Source: an uncultured Campylobacter sp.
Lineage (GTDB): Bacteria; Campylobacterota; Campylobacteria; Campylobacterales; Campylobacteraceae
Assembly: GCF_938017615.1 (NCBI RefSeq)
Contig: NZ_CALIJA010000016.1
Coordinates: 1-21,131, forward strand
Length of the DNA: 21,131 bases
Direction: 5' to 3'
In this document: piece after piece, positions 6,672 to 13,960 of the stretch
How the letters are laid out: every line of letters begins with the position of its first letter
Numbering within the stretch: the stretch's first letter is position 1
The notes under the pieces: generated by a model
The model's database searches: none
What the model saw: only the letters and a program-made list of their open reading frames with translations
Told to the model about the DNA's origin: nothing
Translations under genes and position numbers: made by a program

Positions 6672-7876
6672 TGCTGATCGTTCAAAAATACGGCGGTACG
6701 AGCGTCGGTACGCTAGAGCGGATCGAGGCGGTCGCGCAGCGCGTGATAAAGACTAAAAACGAAGGACACGATGTCGCGGTAATCGTCTCTGCGATGAGCG
6801 GCGTTACCAATCAGCTCATCGAGCAGGCGGAATTTTTTACTAAAACTCCCGTAGGCAGAGAGATGGACGTGCTGCTAAGCTCGGGCGAGCGCGTCACGAG
6901 CGCACTTTTGGCTATCGCGCTAAATGCCAAGGGCTATGCTGCGATCGCATTTAGCGGACGTGGTGCTGGCATCGTGACGGATAATTTTCACACCAAAGCT
7001 CGCATCGTCTCGATCGATCCTAAAAGTATGCAAGAGACGCTAAAGCAAGGCAAAATCGTCGTCGTCGCGGGCTTCCAAGGCATCAGTACCGCAGGTGAGG
7101 TAACTACGCTCGGGCGAGGCGGAAGCGATCTTAGCGCAGTCGCCGTCGCAGGAGCGCTGAATGCCGATCTGTGCGAAATTTACACCGACGTAGACGGCGT
7201 ATATACGACCGATCCTAGAATCGAGCCAAAAGCCAAGAAGCTTGATCGCATTAGCTACGACGAGATGCTTGAGCTTGCGAGCTTGGGGGCGAAGGTTTTG
7301 CAAAATCGAAGCGTCGAGCTTGCGAAAAAATTAAACGTAAATTTGGTGACGCGAAGCAGTTTTAACGATCATGAAGGAACACTCATAACAGGAGAAGAAA
7401 AGATGGAAGATGCGGTAATTAGCGGCATTGCACTGGATAAAAATCAAGCAAGAATTACGATTAGAAACGTAGAGGATCGCCCCGGCGTCGCGGCTGAAAT
7501 TTTCTCCGCGCTTGCGGGCAAGGAGATCAACGTCGATATGATCGTGCAAAATATCGGACGAAACGGCGAGACGAATTTGGGCTTTACCGTGCCGCAAAAC
7601 GAGCTGCAGACTGCTTATGCGGTAATGAAAGAGGTAAATCCAAATCCGAATTCCATCATCGAATCGGATGCCGATATCGTAAAGGTTTCTTTAGTCGGCG
7701 TTGGTATGAAAAGCCACAGCGGCATAGCCAGCAAGGCGTTTAAGACGCTCGCGGACGAGGGGATAAATATCCAGATGATCTCCACGAGCGAGATTAAAAT
7801 TTCGATGATCGTAGAGGCCAAATACGGCGAGCTTGCCGTGCGCGCGCTGCATAAAGCCTACGATTTGGATAAATAA
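6671..7876 (+). CDS. lysC: Aspartate kinase
   Basis: This enzyme phosphorylates aspartate, the first step towards lysine/diaminopimelate, threonine and methionine. The 401 residues match the monofunctional aspartokinase length. The N-terminal kinase domain shows VQKYGGTSVG (residues 4-13), SSGERVTSALLA, GFQGIS and TTLGRGGSDLSAVAVA (substrate and nucleotide loops). Two ACT domains follow from about residue 260 (ITIRNVEDRPGVAAEIFSAL and VSLVGVGMKSHSGIASKAF), the usual site of amino-acid feedback control. It overlaps nudH by one base at the start and hobA by one base at the end (TAATG at each). An internal in-frame start is annotated separately. Confidence 0.97.
   Translation: MLIVQKYGGTSVGTLERIEAVAQRVIKTKNEGHDVAVIVSAMSGVTNQLIEQAEFFTKTPVGREMDVLLSSGERVTSALLAIALNAKGYAAIAFSGRGAGIVTDNFHTKARIVSIDPKSMQETLKQGKIVVVAGFQGISTAGEVTTLGRGGSDLSAVAVAGALNADLCEIYTDVDGVYTTDPRIEPKAKKLDRISYDEMLELASLGAKVLQNRSVELAKKLNVNLVTRSSFNDHEGTLITGEEKMEDAVISGIALDKNQARITIRNVEDRPGVAAEIFSALAGKEINVDMIVQNIGRNGETNLGFTVPQNELQTAYAVMKEVNPNPNSIIESDADIVKVSLVGVGMKSHSGIASKAFKTLADEGINIQMISTSEIKISMIVEAKYGELAVRALHKAYDLDK
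7403..7876 (+). CDS. Possible internal in-frame product of lysC: aspartokinase regulatory (beta) subunit
   Basis: Within lysC, AGGAG at 7390-7394 stands eight bases before an in-frame ATG at 7403 (codon 245). Translation from here would give a 157-residue protein holding only the two ACT domains. Bacillus subtilis and Corynebacterium glutamicum aspartokinases are known to be made as alpha plus beta subunits from such an internal start, at nearly the same position (about codon 246-250). I infer the same arrangement. The Shine-Dalgarno quality and spacing are better than for many genuine starts in this window, but a purine-rich run could arise by chance because the codons encode GEEKM. Confidence 0.5.
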   Translation: MEDAVISGIALDKNQARITIRNVEDRPGVAAEIFSALAGKEINVDMIVQNIGRNGETNLGFTVPQNELQTAYAVMKEVNPNPNSIIESDADIVKVSLVGVGMKSHSGIASKAFKTLADEGINIQMISTSEIKISMIVEAKYGELAVRALHKAYDLDK

Positions 7877-8409
7877 TGCAGGATCTGCACACTTGGAGCG
7901 TTACGGCGATGCGCTCCGAGCCCGGACTTGAGTGGCTCGAGGATCGCAAGGAGGACTGGACGCCGCTTTTAGCATCAAAGCTAAAATTCCTCCACGACGG
8001 CTTTGCTTTCATCGTCATCTGCGACGATGAGCGAAGCTGGTTTAGCGAATACATCATCAAAAAGATCAACTCCTCTACCAACTCACGCCCGCTGCTACCG
8101 TTTTTTTCTTTGCGCTCGCTCTACCGTGGCGGCGTAAATAGCCTGGAGGACGCGCTGCTGCTAAACGATATGCTAAGCCTCGCGTTTGCCAACGGCTTTA
8201 TATATTTTTACATCGGCAACGGCAACCATCCGCTAGCCAAAATCGCCAAAAGCCACGAGGACAGCTATCTGTGGCTCATCGACGAGAGGCTGCAAAATAG
8301 CTTTTATATGAGCGAGAGCGATCCGAGCCTGGATCTCAAACTGATCCAGCTTTTTAAAATTTTAGACAAAAGCATCGACGCCGTGCTTTTTGACGAAGTG
8401 GTGCTTTGA
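7876..8409 (+). CDS. hobA: HobA, DnaA-binding replication initiation factor
   Basis: HobA is a structural homologue of DiaA; as a tetramer it binds DnaA domain I and promotes DnaA assembly at oriC in Helicobacter and relatives. The 177 residues agree in length with H. pylori HobA. Landmarks are the N-terminal LHTWSVTAMRSE, LKFLHDGFAFIVICDDERSW, YIIKKINSSTNSRPLLPFFS and the acidic, hydrophobic C-terminus (AVLFDEVVL). The identification rests on these segments and on position: lysC-hobA-holB-folP is the order I know from H. pylori and C. jejuni. It overlaps lysC by one base and its TGA overlaps the TTG start of holB. Confidence 0.88.
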   Translation: MQDLHTWSVTAMRSEPGLEWLEDRKEDWTPLLASKLKFLHDGFAFIVICDDERSWFSEYIIKKINSSTNSRPLLPFFSLRSLYRGGVNSLEDALLLNDMLSLAFANGFIYFYIGNGNHPLAKIAKSHEDSYLWLIDERLQNSFYMSESDPSLDLKLIQLFKILDKSIDAVLFDEVVL

Positions 8410-9026
8410 AAATCATAAATCAGATCGTTTTAACGAACGATTATGAGGGCTTTAAAGATAAAATTTTAGCCGAAATTCCGCGCAAAAATTTAAGGTTTTT
8501 CGAAAGCGTCGAGCTTAAGATCGACGAGGCGCGAAAGATCATCGACGAAGCCTACGTCGCCGAGCGCGAGGATAAGATCATCGTCATCGCCGCTACGAAA
8601 TTCGGCGAGGAGGCGCAAAACGCCCTGCTTAAAATTTTAGAGGAGCCGCCCAAAAATACGGTATTTTTCCTGATCACCCCCTTCATCAACGCCCTGCTGC
8701 CTACCATCCGCTCGCGCCTCGTGGTGCAAAATCTCTGCGTGCGAAAGCCTAGATACCGCACCGGGTTAAATTTAGCCAGACTCAGTCTAAAGGAAGCGGT
8801 GGAGTTTATCGACGCGCAGATCGCGCTGGAGCGCAAGGGCGAGCTGGATAAGACGGCGCTAAAAGCGCTCATCGGCGAGATCGCGCTAGAGTGCTTCGAG
8901 GCGGGCGTTAGGCTAAGCGGCGATGAGTTGCAGCGGATTGACTGCTTGAGTTACCTCGCCGAGCACAACGCCAAAGCCCATGCCGTGCTTACTCCGCTAC
9001 TTTTGATGATAGAGGAGAAAAGATGA
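8406..9026 (+). CDS. holB: DNA polymerase III subunit delta' (short, epsilonproteobacterial type)
   Basis: The 206-residue protein matches the short clamp-loader delta' of Campylobacter and Helicobacter. The central segment FGEEAQNALLKILEEPPKNT followed by VFFLIT and LPTIRSRL is the hallmark of the delta'/tau AAA+ fold, including the SRC-like sensor region (here SRL). It lacks the P-loop ATP site and zinc module of the canonical N-terminus, as expected for a non-hydrolysing, shortened subunit. The start is TTG at 8406, overlapping the hobA stop (TTGA), which implies translational coupling. Its own TGA overlaps the folP ATG (ATGA). Confidence 0.88.
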   Translation: MKIINQIVLTNDYEGFKDKILAEIPRKNLRFFESVELKIDEARKIIDEAYVAEREDKIIVIAATKFGEEAQNALLKILEEPPKNTVFFLITPFINALLPTIRSRLVVQNLCVRKPRYRTGLNLARLSLKEAVEFIDAQIALERKGELDKTALKALIGEIALECFEAGVRLSGDELQRIDCLSYLAEHNAKAHAVLTPLLLMIEEKR

Positions 9027-10165
9027 AAATTTATAAAATTTCAAATGATGCCGACTTTACGCTGATTTGCGAGCGTATCGGTGTGCGAAATGCGGGACGA
9101 GCGATAATGCAGAAAAAATCGCGCCTAAACTTTTTCTATCTAAAAGATCTGCGAGCGCCCGCGGCGAATATTTTAAAACAAGATGCCCTTAGCATCGGTG
9201 CCGAGCTTGCGTGTAACGAAGGAGTGATCCTAGGACGCGATGATACGGATGCGGTTTTGATCGCAAATGACCGCCAGATTGAGGCTTTAGCGCAGAAAGA
9301 AGCGCTGCAGGATTTCGGGCTAAAAGAGCTCGCGAAATTTCTAGGCAAGAAATTTGCTAAGCCGCAAAGCTGCGAAATAATGGGCGTAGTAAACATCAAC
9401 TCCGATAGCTTCAACCCCGCAAGCCGCGCGGCAAACCTAAAAGAGGCGATCTGTAAGATCGAAAATATGATCGAGCAAGGCGCCGCTATCATCGACATCG
9501 GCGGCGTAAGCTCTCGCCCGGGCAGCCAGTACTGCGGCAGGGATGAGGAGTTTGCGCGCATAAAGGATGTCGTGAGCGAAATTTACCGTCTGCGTCTGCA
9601 CGAAAGGGCTAAATTTAGCCTCGATAGCTTTGATGAGTATTGTTTGGAATTTGCGCTAGATCGGGGCTTTAGTATCATTAACGACATAAGCGCAAACCTC
9701 GCTCTTGCTCCGCTTGCGCTTCGCTACGACGCCGCTTACGTGCTGATGCACATGCAAGGAAAGCCGCAAAATATGCAGCTTGCGCCCAAATACGACGATC
9801 TGATGGGCGAGATCGATGAGTTTTTTGCGCAAAATCTGCAGCAGCTGCAAAGCGCGGGGCTTAAAAAGATCATCCTTGACGTGGGCATCGGCTTTGGCAA
9901 GACCGCCGAGCAAAATTTGGTGCTGATTAAAAATTTGCAGCATTTCTTGCACTTCGGCTGCCCGCTGCTCGTGGGTGCGAGCAGAAAGAGCGTTATCGAT
10001 TTTTACAGCCCCTCTGCGGTTGCGGATAGGCTCGCAGGCTCGCTGTACCTGCACCAGGTTGCCGCTTTAAACGGCGCCGCGATCATCCGCACGCACGACG
10101 TTTTCGAACATGCTCAAATGCTGCGGCTAATGCGCGCGATGGACGCCGCTGCGGTAAAATTTTAA
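9023..10165 (+). CDS. folP: Dihydropteroate synthase
   Basis: FolP condenses p-aminobenzoate with dihydropterin pyrophosphate in folate synthesis and is the sulfonamide target. The 380 residues exceed the usual 270-290 because about 115 extra residues precede the TIM barrel, an extension I know from Campylobacter and Helicobacter homologues. The barrel begins with signature 1, GVVNINSDSFNPASR (121-135; a variant of GVLNVTPDSF), then IIDIGGVSSRPGS, SLDSFD, IINDIS, AYVLMHMQGKPQNMQ, ILDVGIGFGKTAEQN, LVGASRKSVI and IIRTHDVFE. The pterin- and pyrophosphate-binding residues therefore appear intact. It is the last gene of the operon; the ligA gene that follows folP in C. jejuni is absent. Confidence 0.96.
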   Translation: MKIYKISNDADFTLICERIGVRNAGRAIMQKKSRLNFFYLKDLRAPAANILKQDALSIGAELACNEGVILGRDDTDAVLIANDRQIEALAQKEALQDFGLKELAKFLGKKFAKPQSCEIMGVVNINSDSFNPASRAANLKEAICKIENMIEQGAAIIDIGGVSSRPGSQYCGRDEEFARIKDVVSEIYRLRLHERAKFSLDSFDEYCLEFALDRGFSIINDISANLALAPLALRYDAAYVLMHMQGKPQNMQLAPKYDDLMGEIDEFFAQNLQQLQSAGLKKIILDVGIGFGKTAEQNLVLIKNLQHFLHFGCPLLVGASRKSVIDFYSPSAVADRLAGSLYLHQVAALNGAAIIRTHDVFEHAQMLRLMRAMDAAAVKF

Positions 10166-10185
10166 AATTTTGCGAAAGAGCTTTT

Positions 10186-10210
10186 GCGGAATTTTATCCG
10201 TGTTTTATTT
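10186..10210 (+). terminator. Weak candidate terminator after folP
   Basis: GCGGA ATTTTA TCCGT forms a five-pair stem (one G-T pair) followed by GTTTTATTTT. It lies about 20 bases after the folP stop, in the gap between convergent genes. The stem is short, so this is tentative. Confidence 0.3.
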
Positions 10211-10356
10211 TGCGCCTAAGCTTTCGTGCGCTTGCTCGTCTAAACTTATAAAAATTTATAAAATTTAGCTCGATTTATGAGGCGCGTCAAAACAGCGAAG
10301 CAGGACGGTATAAATTCTAGCGACGATTGCACGGATTATTTGCTGCGCGAGCCGAG

Positions 10357-11121
10357 TTATTTCATTTTTGGGCGAAACGAGCGCTTTACGTCAAAGCCTT
10401 TGCTAGCGATTTTTATATCATTTGGTATCGTGCCTGCCGGAGCGGAGGTGTCCTTTTTGGCGGATAAAAACTCGACTAGGCTTTGCCAGACAAAGTCGGC
10501 ATCCAGATAAAACCCCATCGCGTTAAGCTGTGGATTTATCGCCGCGGTGTGAATGTTCTGTGTGAGCTTAAAAAATACGATTGGGGCGCTCAAAATTTCA
10601 TCTTTGCTTATAATTTTATCGTCGCGAACAATATTTTTTAGTGTCGTTTTGCGGTCGCCCTCTAGCGCCACGAGCTGCAGAATCTCCTCGCGCGTAGCCT
10701 GCTCGCCGATCATCTTGCTTAGCCACGAGACGATATGGACGCGAAATCCATCGCTAAAGCTCAAAGTTCTGTCTTCCCAATACTGCTTTCTTAACTCCGT
10801 CTCGTCAAACTCTAGGCTTGTGTAAATTTTACCCTGAGAGGCGAAAATATGGACTAAATTTTTGCCGATGAAAATCACGGAGTGAAGCAGGCGCGGCAGC
10901 TTATTTACGTCCGTTTTACTCCAGTTTATAAATTTACCGCCGATAAAGCGGTACCCGCTAAGCTTCCTTTCAAAGACCTTTTTATCGCCCTCGTCAAGCC
11001 TCCATAGCTCGCCCGCATCGACTAGGGTAGAGTTTCTGCGGTCATAGACCAAAGTCTCGTCAAGCCCGTATTTTGACACCATAAAATCGTAATTATCTTT
11101 AAATTTCGAGATAATTTTCAT
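10357..11121 (-). CDS. Conserved hypothetical protein (MKIISKFKDNYD type)
   Basis: The protein has 254 residues, no membrane segment and no catalytic motif I can name. The N-terminus MKIISKFKDNYDFMVSKYG and basic C-terminus (KGFDVKRSFRPK) are hallmarks of a family I recognise from scattered bacterial and phage genomes but for which I know no function. The middle is beta-rich (KLPRLLHSVIFIGKNLVHIF), followed by a helical part. The start ATG is supported by AGGGAACGAAC just upstream. It faces folP convergently and has a 368-base gap behind it, so it is its own transcription unit at the edge of the accessory island. Confidence 0.75.
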   Translation of the reverse strand: MKIISKFKDNYDFMVSKYGLDETLVYDRRNSTLVDAGELWRLDEGDKKVFERKLSGYRFIGGKFINWSKTDVNKLPRLLHSVIFIGKNLVHIFASQGKIYTSLEFDETELRKQYWEDRTLSFSDGFRVHIVSWLSKMIGEQATREEILQLVALEGDRKTTLKNIVRDDKIISKDEILSAPIVFFKLTQNIHTAAINPQLNAMGFYLDADFVWQSLVEFLSAKKDTSAPAGTIPNDIKIASKGFDVKRSFRPKMK

Positions 11122-11489
11122 GTTCGTTCCCTAAAATTTTATCTTTCAAAAGCTCCTGAATCGGCGCGCTTTGTACTGAAACTGAAGCAAAATTTTATCG
11201 CTGCAAATTTGCGCTGCGAACCTCGCAAATTTTACTAAAATTTACTGCTAAATCGCCAAAATTTATATCGTAAGCCCACGGCTCGCTCAATTTTACCGCA
11301 TGCCAATGGAGCGGCAAAATCGCACAAAAAGCGTGCGGCGCGGCAAATTTTAAATTTATTTTACGCGGCGACGTAGAATTTTAAAATTTATTTTCCGCAA
11401 TGGCGCAAAATTTCAAATTTATCTGCCGCAAAAACAGAGGCCGCTACCGCTTAAGTCGCAAATTTTAGTAGCGGTAAAAACCAAAGTCG
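11122..11489. other. Repeat-rich intergenic region
   Basis: I see no gene in these 368 bases. The stretch is filled with AAATTT-type AT blocks alternating with CG-rich blocks and contains a degenerate tandem repeat (11342-11429) and a duplicated inverted element (11441-11500), listed separately. It serves both as promoter region for the gene starting at 11121 and as 3' region of the gene ending at 11490. Confidence 0.5.
11342..11429. repeat. Three degenerate tandem repeats, period about 31 bases
   Basis: Three units share the pattern (C)GCAAAATTTnAAATTTATnTnnCGC: 11342-11368, 11373-11398 and 11404-11429. Each has an AAATTTAT core ending in a CGC-type block. The AT core is common in this genome, so only the regular spacing and the conserved flanks suggest true tandem duplication. 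Confidence 0.45.
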
Positions 11490-11500
11490 CTACCGCTTAA
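11441..11500 (-). terminator. Duplicated stop-codon segment forming a candidate terminator
   Basis: CGCTACCGCTTAA occurs twice in the plus strand (11442-11454 and 11488-11500), with the inverse AGCGGTA between the copies (11470-11476). AGCGGTA can pair with TACCGCT on either side, giving two alternative seven-pair hairpins. Reading the minus strand, the inner hairpin includes the last codons and the TAG of the gene ending at 11490 and is followed by ACTAAAATTT, so it may act as a leaky terminator. No clean T run is present. Confidence 0.4.
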
Positions 11501-12548
11501 AGTCGTGGATTTGTATATTTGCGCCATATTTTTTGCAAAGCTCGCTTACTTTTTCTTTCAGCTTTTCCTCGTCGTAGCAGATGAGATCGATGTATGCGCG
11601 CTTCTGCCCGGTTGCGCCGCCGATTATCTCCAGAAACGAGCCGCAGCCTTCCAGCTCCTCGTCCTCGATTTTATTTCGCAGATCAAAGCCCGCCTGCATA
11701 TCGCCGCCGTTATCGATGCTAAGAAAGCAAAATTTGATGCCGAGCTCGAAGGCTTCGTTATAGATGTCGCGCTCGCCGTTTAGGTACTGATTTACGATGG
11801 CCGTTAGGCAGGTGGTGCCCACGATAACGTCCTCGCGCACCTCGCTACCGCGCGGCTCCATCTCGTAGCTGAAAAAATTCTTCAGCGGTTCGCGCGTGGC
11901 TTTTTCGCCGAATTTCTCATCTATCAGATCGGCAAATTCGCTTAGCGGCACGCCGTTTTCCTGCGGCTTATCAAGCACTTCAAGTATGCCCAAAGTGTTA
12001 ATGACCGTCGTCTCGCCGATGATGTTATCAAACAGGATGAAGCTTAGATTGCCCGCCTTGCCCTCATCCTGCGCGAGCAGAGCCGCTAGGTTTTCGTTGT
12101 AAATTTTAATATCCACGTCGCTTTCGTTAAACTGCGCGTAGATCATCGACTCCTCGGCGCTTACGCGCGTATCGTACATCTCAAGTCCGCCGATACCTCG
12201 CGGCGCACGCGGCTTTCCGAGCGTACAGCGCATTCTGCCCTCGAGCTGCTTAGGCATAGCGTTTTTGATGAAGCTTAGCCAAAATAGGCGATGTCTCATA
12301 CCCTCTGGAGTTAGCACCAGATCGAGCTTATCGCCCGCGAGCCCCGTCATAAAATAGGGCTCGGCAAGGCAGATGCGAAGCTTCTCGTCGGTCTTTTGCA
12401 TCGCCTTTTCAAACTCTTCCGCCGCCAGATCGGCCTTGATCTCATCTATCGCGCCGCTAAATTCCGCCCAAAATTTATCCACTCTGCCGGCAAAGGTACT
12501 TGGAATTTGCGCCTTTTCAGCTTTTTTTCCTGAGCCAAATAGCCCCAT
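11490..12548 (-). CDS. Hypothetical protein of the accessory island (352 residues)
   Basis: The function is not known to me. I choose the ATG at 12548 (MGLFGSGKKAEK) rather than the upstream in-frame codon because AAAGGAGAGATT sits directly in front of it. After a short basic N-terminus and a helical segment, the protein shows LFWLSFIKNAMPKQLEG, LSFILFDNIIGETTVINTLG and a C-terminal part with YEMEPR, REDVIVGTTCLTAIVNQYLN and FCFLSIDN. Blocks of this kind occur in bacterial proteins often found near DUF2314 or immunity-type genes; I cannot give a family accession. It has no signal peptide or membrane segment, so is probably cytoplasmic. It diverges from the DUF2314-ankyrin gene, with a consensus TATAAT and a large inverted repeat between them. 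A decayed second copy of its 5' end lies at 13961-14053. Confidence 0.78.
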   Translation of the reverse strand: MGLFGSGKKAEKAQIPSTFAGRVDKFWAEFSGAIDEIKADLAAEEFEKAMQKTDEKLRICLAEPYFMTGLAGDKLDLVLTPEGMRHRLFWLSFIKNAMPKQLEGRMRCTLGKPRAPRGIGGLEMYDTRVSAEESMIYAQFNESDVDIKIYNENLAALLAQDEGKAGNLSFILFDNIIGETTVINTLGILEVLDKPQENGVPLSEFADLIDEKFGEKATREPLKNFFSYEMEPRGSEVREDVIVGTTCLTAIVNQYLNGERDIYNEAFELGIKFCFLSIDNGGDMQAGFDLRNKIEDEELEGCGSFLEIIGGATGQKRAYIDLICYDEEKLKEKVSELCKKYGANIQIHDFKR

Positions 12549-12577
12549 AATCTCTCCTTTAATTAAATTTAAACGCA

Positions 12578-12583
12578 ATTATA
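12578..12583 (-). promoter_or_regulatory. Consensus -10 box for the 352-residue gene
   Basis: Minus strand GCTATAATTGCG contains a perfect TATAAT at 12583-12578, 30 bases before the ATG at 12548. The -35 region would fall inside the inverted repeat at 12594-12656. Confidence 0.55.
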
Positions 12584-12593
12584 GCTAATTTTT

Positions 12594-12656
12594 CGCGGGC
12601 GCGGAGCGCAAGCCGTAAACTGTCCCGCTCTTCTGCGCTCCGATATACGGCCCGCG
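12594..12656. repeat. Bipartite inverted repeat between divergent genes
   Basis: CGCGGGC (12594-12600) pairs with GCCCGCG (12650-12656), and inside it CGGAGCGCA (12602-12610) pairs with TGCGCTCCG (12634-12642). Together these are sixteen perfect pairs around a 23-base centre. It overlaps the expected -35 region of the minus-strand gene and lies upstream of the plus-strand promoter, so it could be an operator or a transcribed hairpin. The CGGAGCG half is conserved in the decayed copy at 14046-14052. Confidence 0.6.
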
Positions 12657-12707
12657 CGGTGAAATTTTACTGCCATTTTAATCAGGCAAATGAAAGTAAA
12701 TTTAAAA

Positions 12708-12713
12708 TACAAT
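12708..12713 (+). promoter_or_regulatory. Candidate -10 box for the DUF2314-ankyrin gene
   Basis: TACAAT lies 30 bases before the ATG at 12744, preceded by an AT-rich stretch (GTAAATTTAAAA). A strong ribosome binding site, AAGGAGAG, stands 5 bases before the ATG. Confidence 0.45.
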
Positions 12714-12743
12714 ACGAATCTCAACTAAATTTAAGGAGAGCAA

Positions 12744-13607
12744 ATGGGACTGTTTAAAAAACTATTCGGTGGCGATGACGCGGGCTACGAGGACAAAGGC
12801 TTCTGCGAGCGCGCCGCACGCGATCTTGAAGGTGGCTGCGAAGGAAAAGGTAGCGCAGACGGCGAGCCCGTGTTTTACGCAGACGGCGAAGATGAGGCGA
12901 TGCTAAAGGCATTCGAGCAGGCGCGAAAGAGCTTTCGCTACTTCTGGCGCGAGCTGTACTGGGAGCGCCTCCGCATCGTCCCCGCGCTTAGCTTTGCCTA
13001 CGTCAAGGTCGCCTTTTCGCAAGAGCTAAACGGCAGCACCGAGGTCGAGCATATGTGGGTAAACGACGTGTATTTTGACGGCGAGCGCGTTTGCGGCGTG
13101 CTCGTAAACGACCCGAACGTACTAAGCAACGTCAAAAACGGCGACGAAGTCGCGGTGCCGCTAGAGCAGATCAGCGACTGGATGTTTGCGATAGAGGGCA
13201 AGACCTACGGCGGCTTTAGCGTGCAGGCGATGCGCAAAGCTATGAGCCAGAGCGAGCGCGCCGAGCACGACGAGGCGTGGGGGTTAAATTTCGGCGATCC
13301 TGATGTCGTACTAGTGGCATACGAGCAGCAGGAGCATCCGCAAAATTTAACCGAACACCCGATGAGCGTCAATACGAAGAAAAATTTCGAGGAGTTTTTG
13401 CGCGGGTATCCGGACGAGATCACGCGCACGGACGATGAGGGCTACACGATGCTGCATCACGAGGCGATCGCGGGCAACCGCACGAGAGTCGAGCTTTTGC
13501 TTGCCAAGGGTGCGGATAAAAACGCTAAAAATGTCCACGGCAAAACCGCGCTCGATTATGCTAGAGCGCTCGGCTGGGATCACGTCGCGGAGGCGCTTAG
13601 TAGGTAA
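12744..13607 (+). CDS. DUF2314 domain protein with C-terminal ankyrin repeats
   Basis: The 287-residue protein begins MGLFKKLFGGDD, continues with an acidic, glycine-rich linker to about residue 41, and then has a DUF2314 domain (about 42-200). Recognisable DUF2314 blocks are FRYFWRELYWERLRIVPAL, VEHMWVNDVYFDG, SDWMFAIEGKTYGGFSVQAM and HDEAWGLNFGDPD. Residues 230-287 hold two ankyrin repeats (EGYTMLHHEAIAGNRTRVEL and GKTALDYARALGWDHVAEAL). DUF2314 has no settled function; proteins with this pairing are scattered among bacteria and sometimes lie near toxin-immunity loci, which is context knowledge and not proof. It is cytoplasmic by composition and a single-gene unit, divergent from the 352-residue gene. 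Confidence 0.85.
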   Translation: MGLFKKLFGGDDAGYEDKGFCERAARDLEGGCEGKGSADGEPVFYADGEDEAMLKAFEQARKSFRYFWRELYWERLRIVPALSFAYVKVAFSQELNGSTEVEHMWVNDVYFDGERVCGVLVNDPNVLSNVKNGDEVAVPLEQISDWMFAIEGKTYGGFSVQAMRKAMSQSERAEHDEAWGLNFGDPDVVLVAYEQQEHPQNLTEHPMSVNTKKNFEEFLRGYPDEITRTDDEGYTMLHHEAIAGNRTRVELLLAKGADKNAKNVHGKTALDYARALGWDHVAEALSR

Positions 13608-13629
13608 GCGGCGCAAATTCGCCGTTTGA
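13608..13629 (+). terminator. Candidate terminator after the DUF2314-ankyrin gene
   Basis: CGGCG (13609-13613) pairs with CGCCG (13620-13624) around CAAATT, followed by TTTG. It starts immediately after the TAA stop. The T run is short. Confidence 0.4.
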
Positions 13630-13960
13630 AATTTAGCTTTTGACGTTTGTGAAATTTAGCGGCAAGTCTATGGCGATAAATTTGGCTGCATGCAAGATGA
13701 AAATTTTACTATCGCTAGATATGCTGGATATCGTTGCGGACATTGTTTAAATTTCGCCGCTTGTAAATTCTGTTTGCCGCCGAATACGTCCGATATAGCA
13801 CGGCAGGCTTATTTAAAATTTGAAACTTTTAAAATTTAGGCTCGCTAGATTTATATTTGGTCACAGTGCGAGCTGCTTTGATAAAATTTCATTAGCTAAT
13901 TTAGTTATGGCGCGAAACGCCGGCGAGGCTAAATTTTATGGCTTATAAATTTAACTAGCG
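13630..13960. other. Non-coding spacer in the accessory island
   Basis: This 331-base AT-rich stretch carries many AAATTT blocks and frequent stops in all frames. I see no gene or clear repeat in it. It ends at a gene-start remnant (13961-14053), so it may be decayed coding sequence, but I could not align it to a neighbour by eye. Confidence 0.4.

Noticed and set aside
10277..10510. Plus-strand frame of 77 codons after folP
   Set aside because: Most of it is antisense to the 254-residue gene, and there is no ribosome binding site before the ATG.
12549..12578. Upstream start for the 352-residue gene, adding ten residues
   Set aside because: The AAAGGAGAG site is placed for the ATG at 12548, and the extension would cover the ribosome binding site itself.
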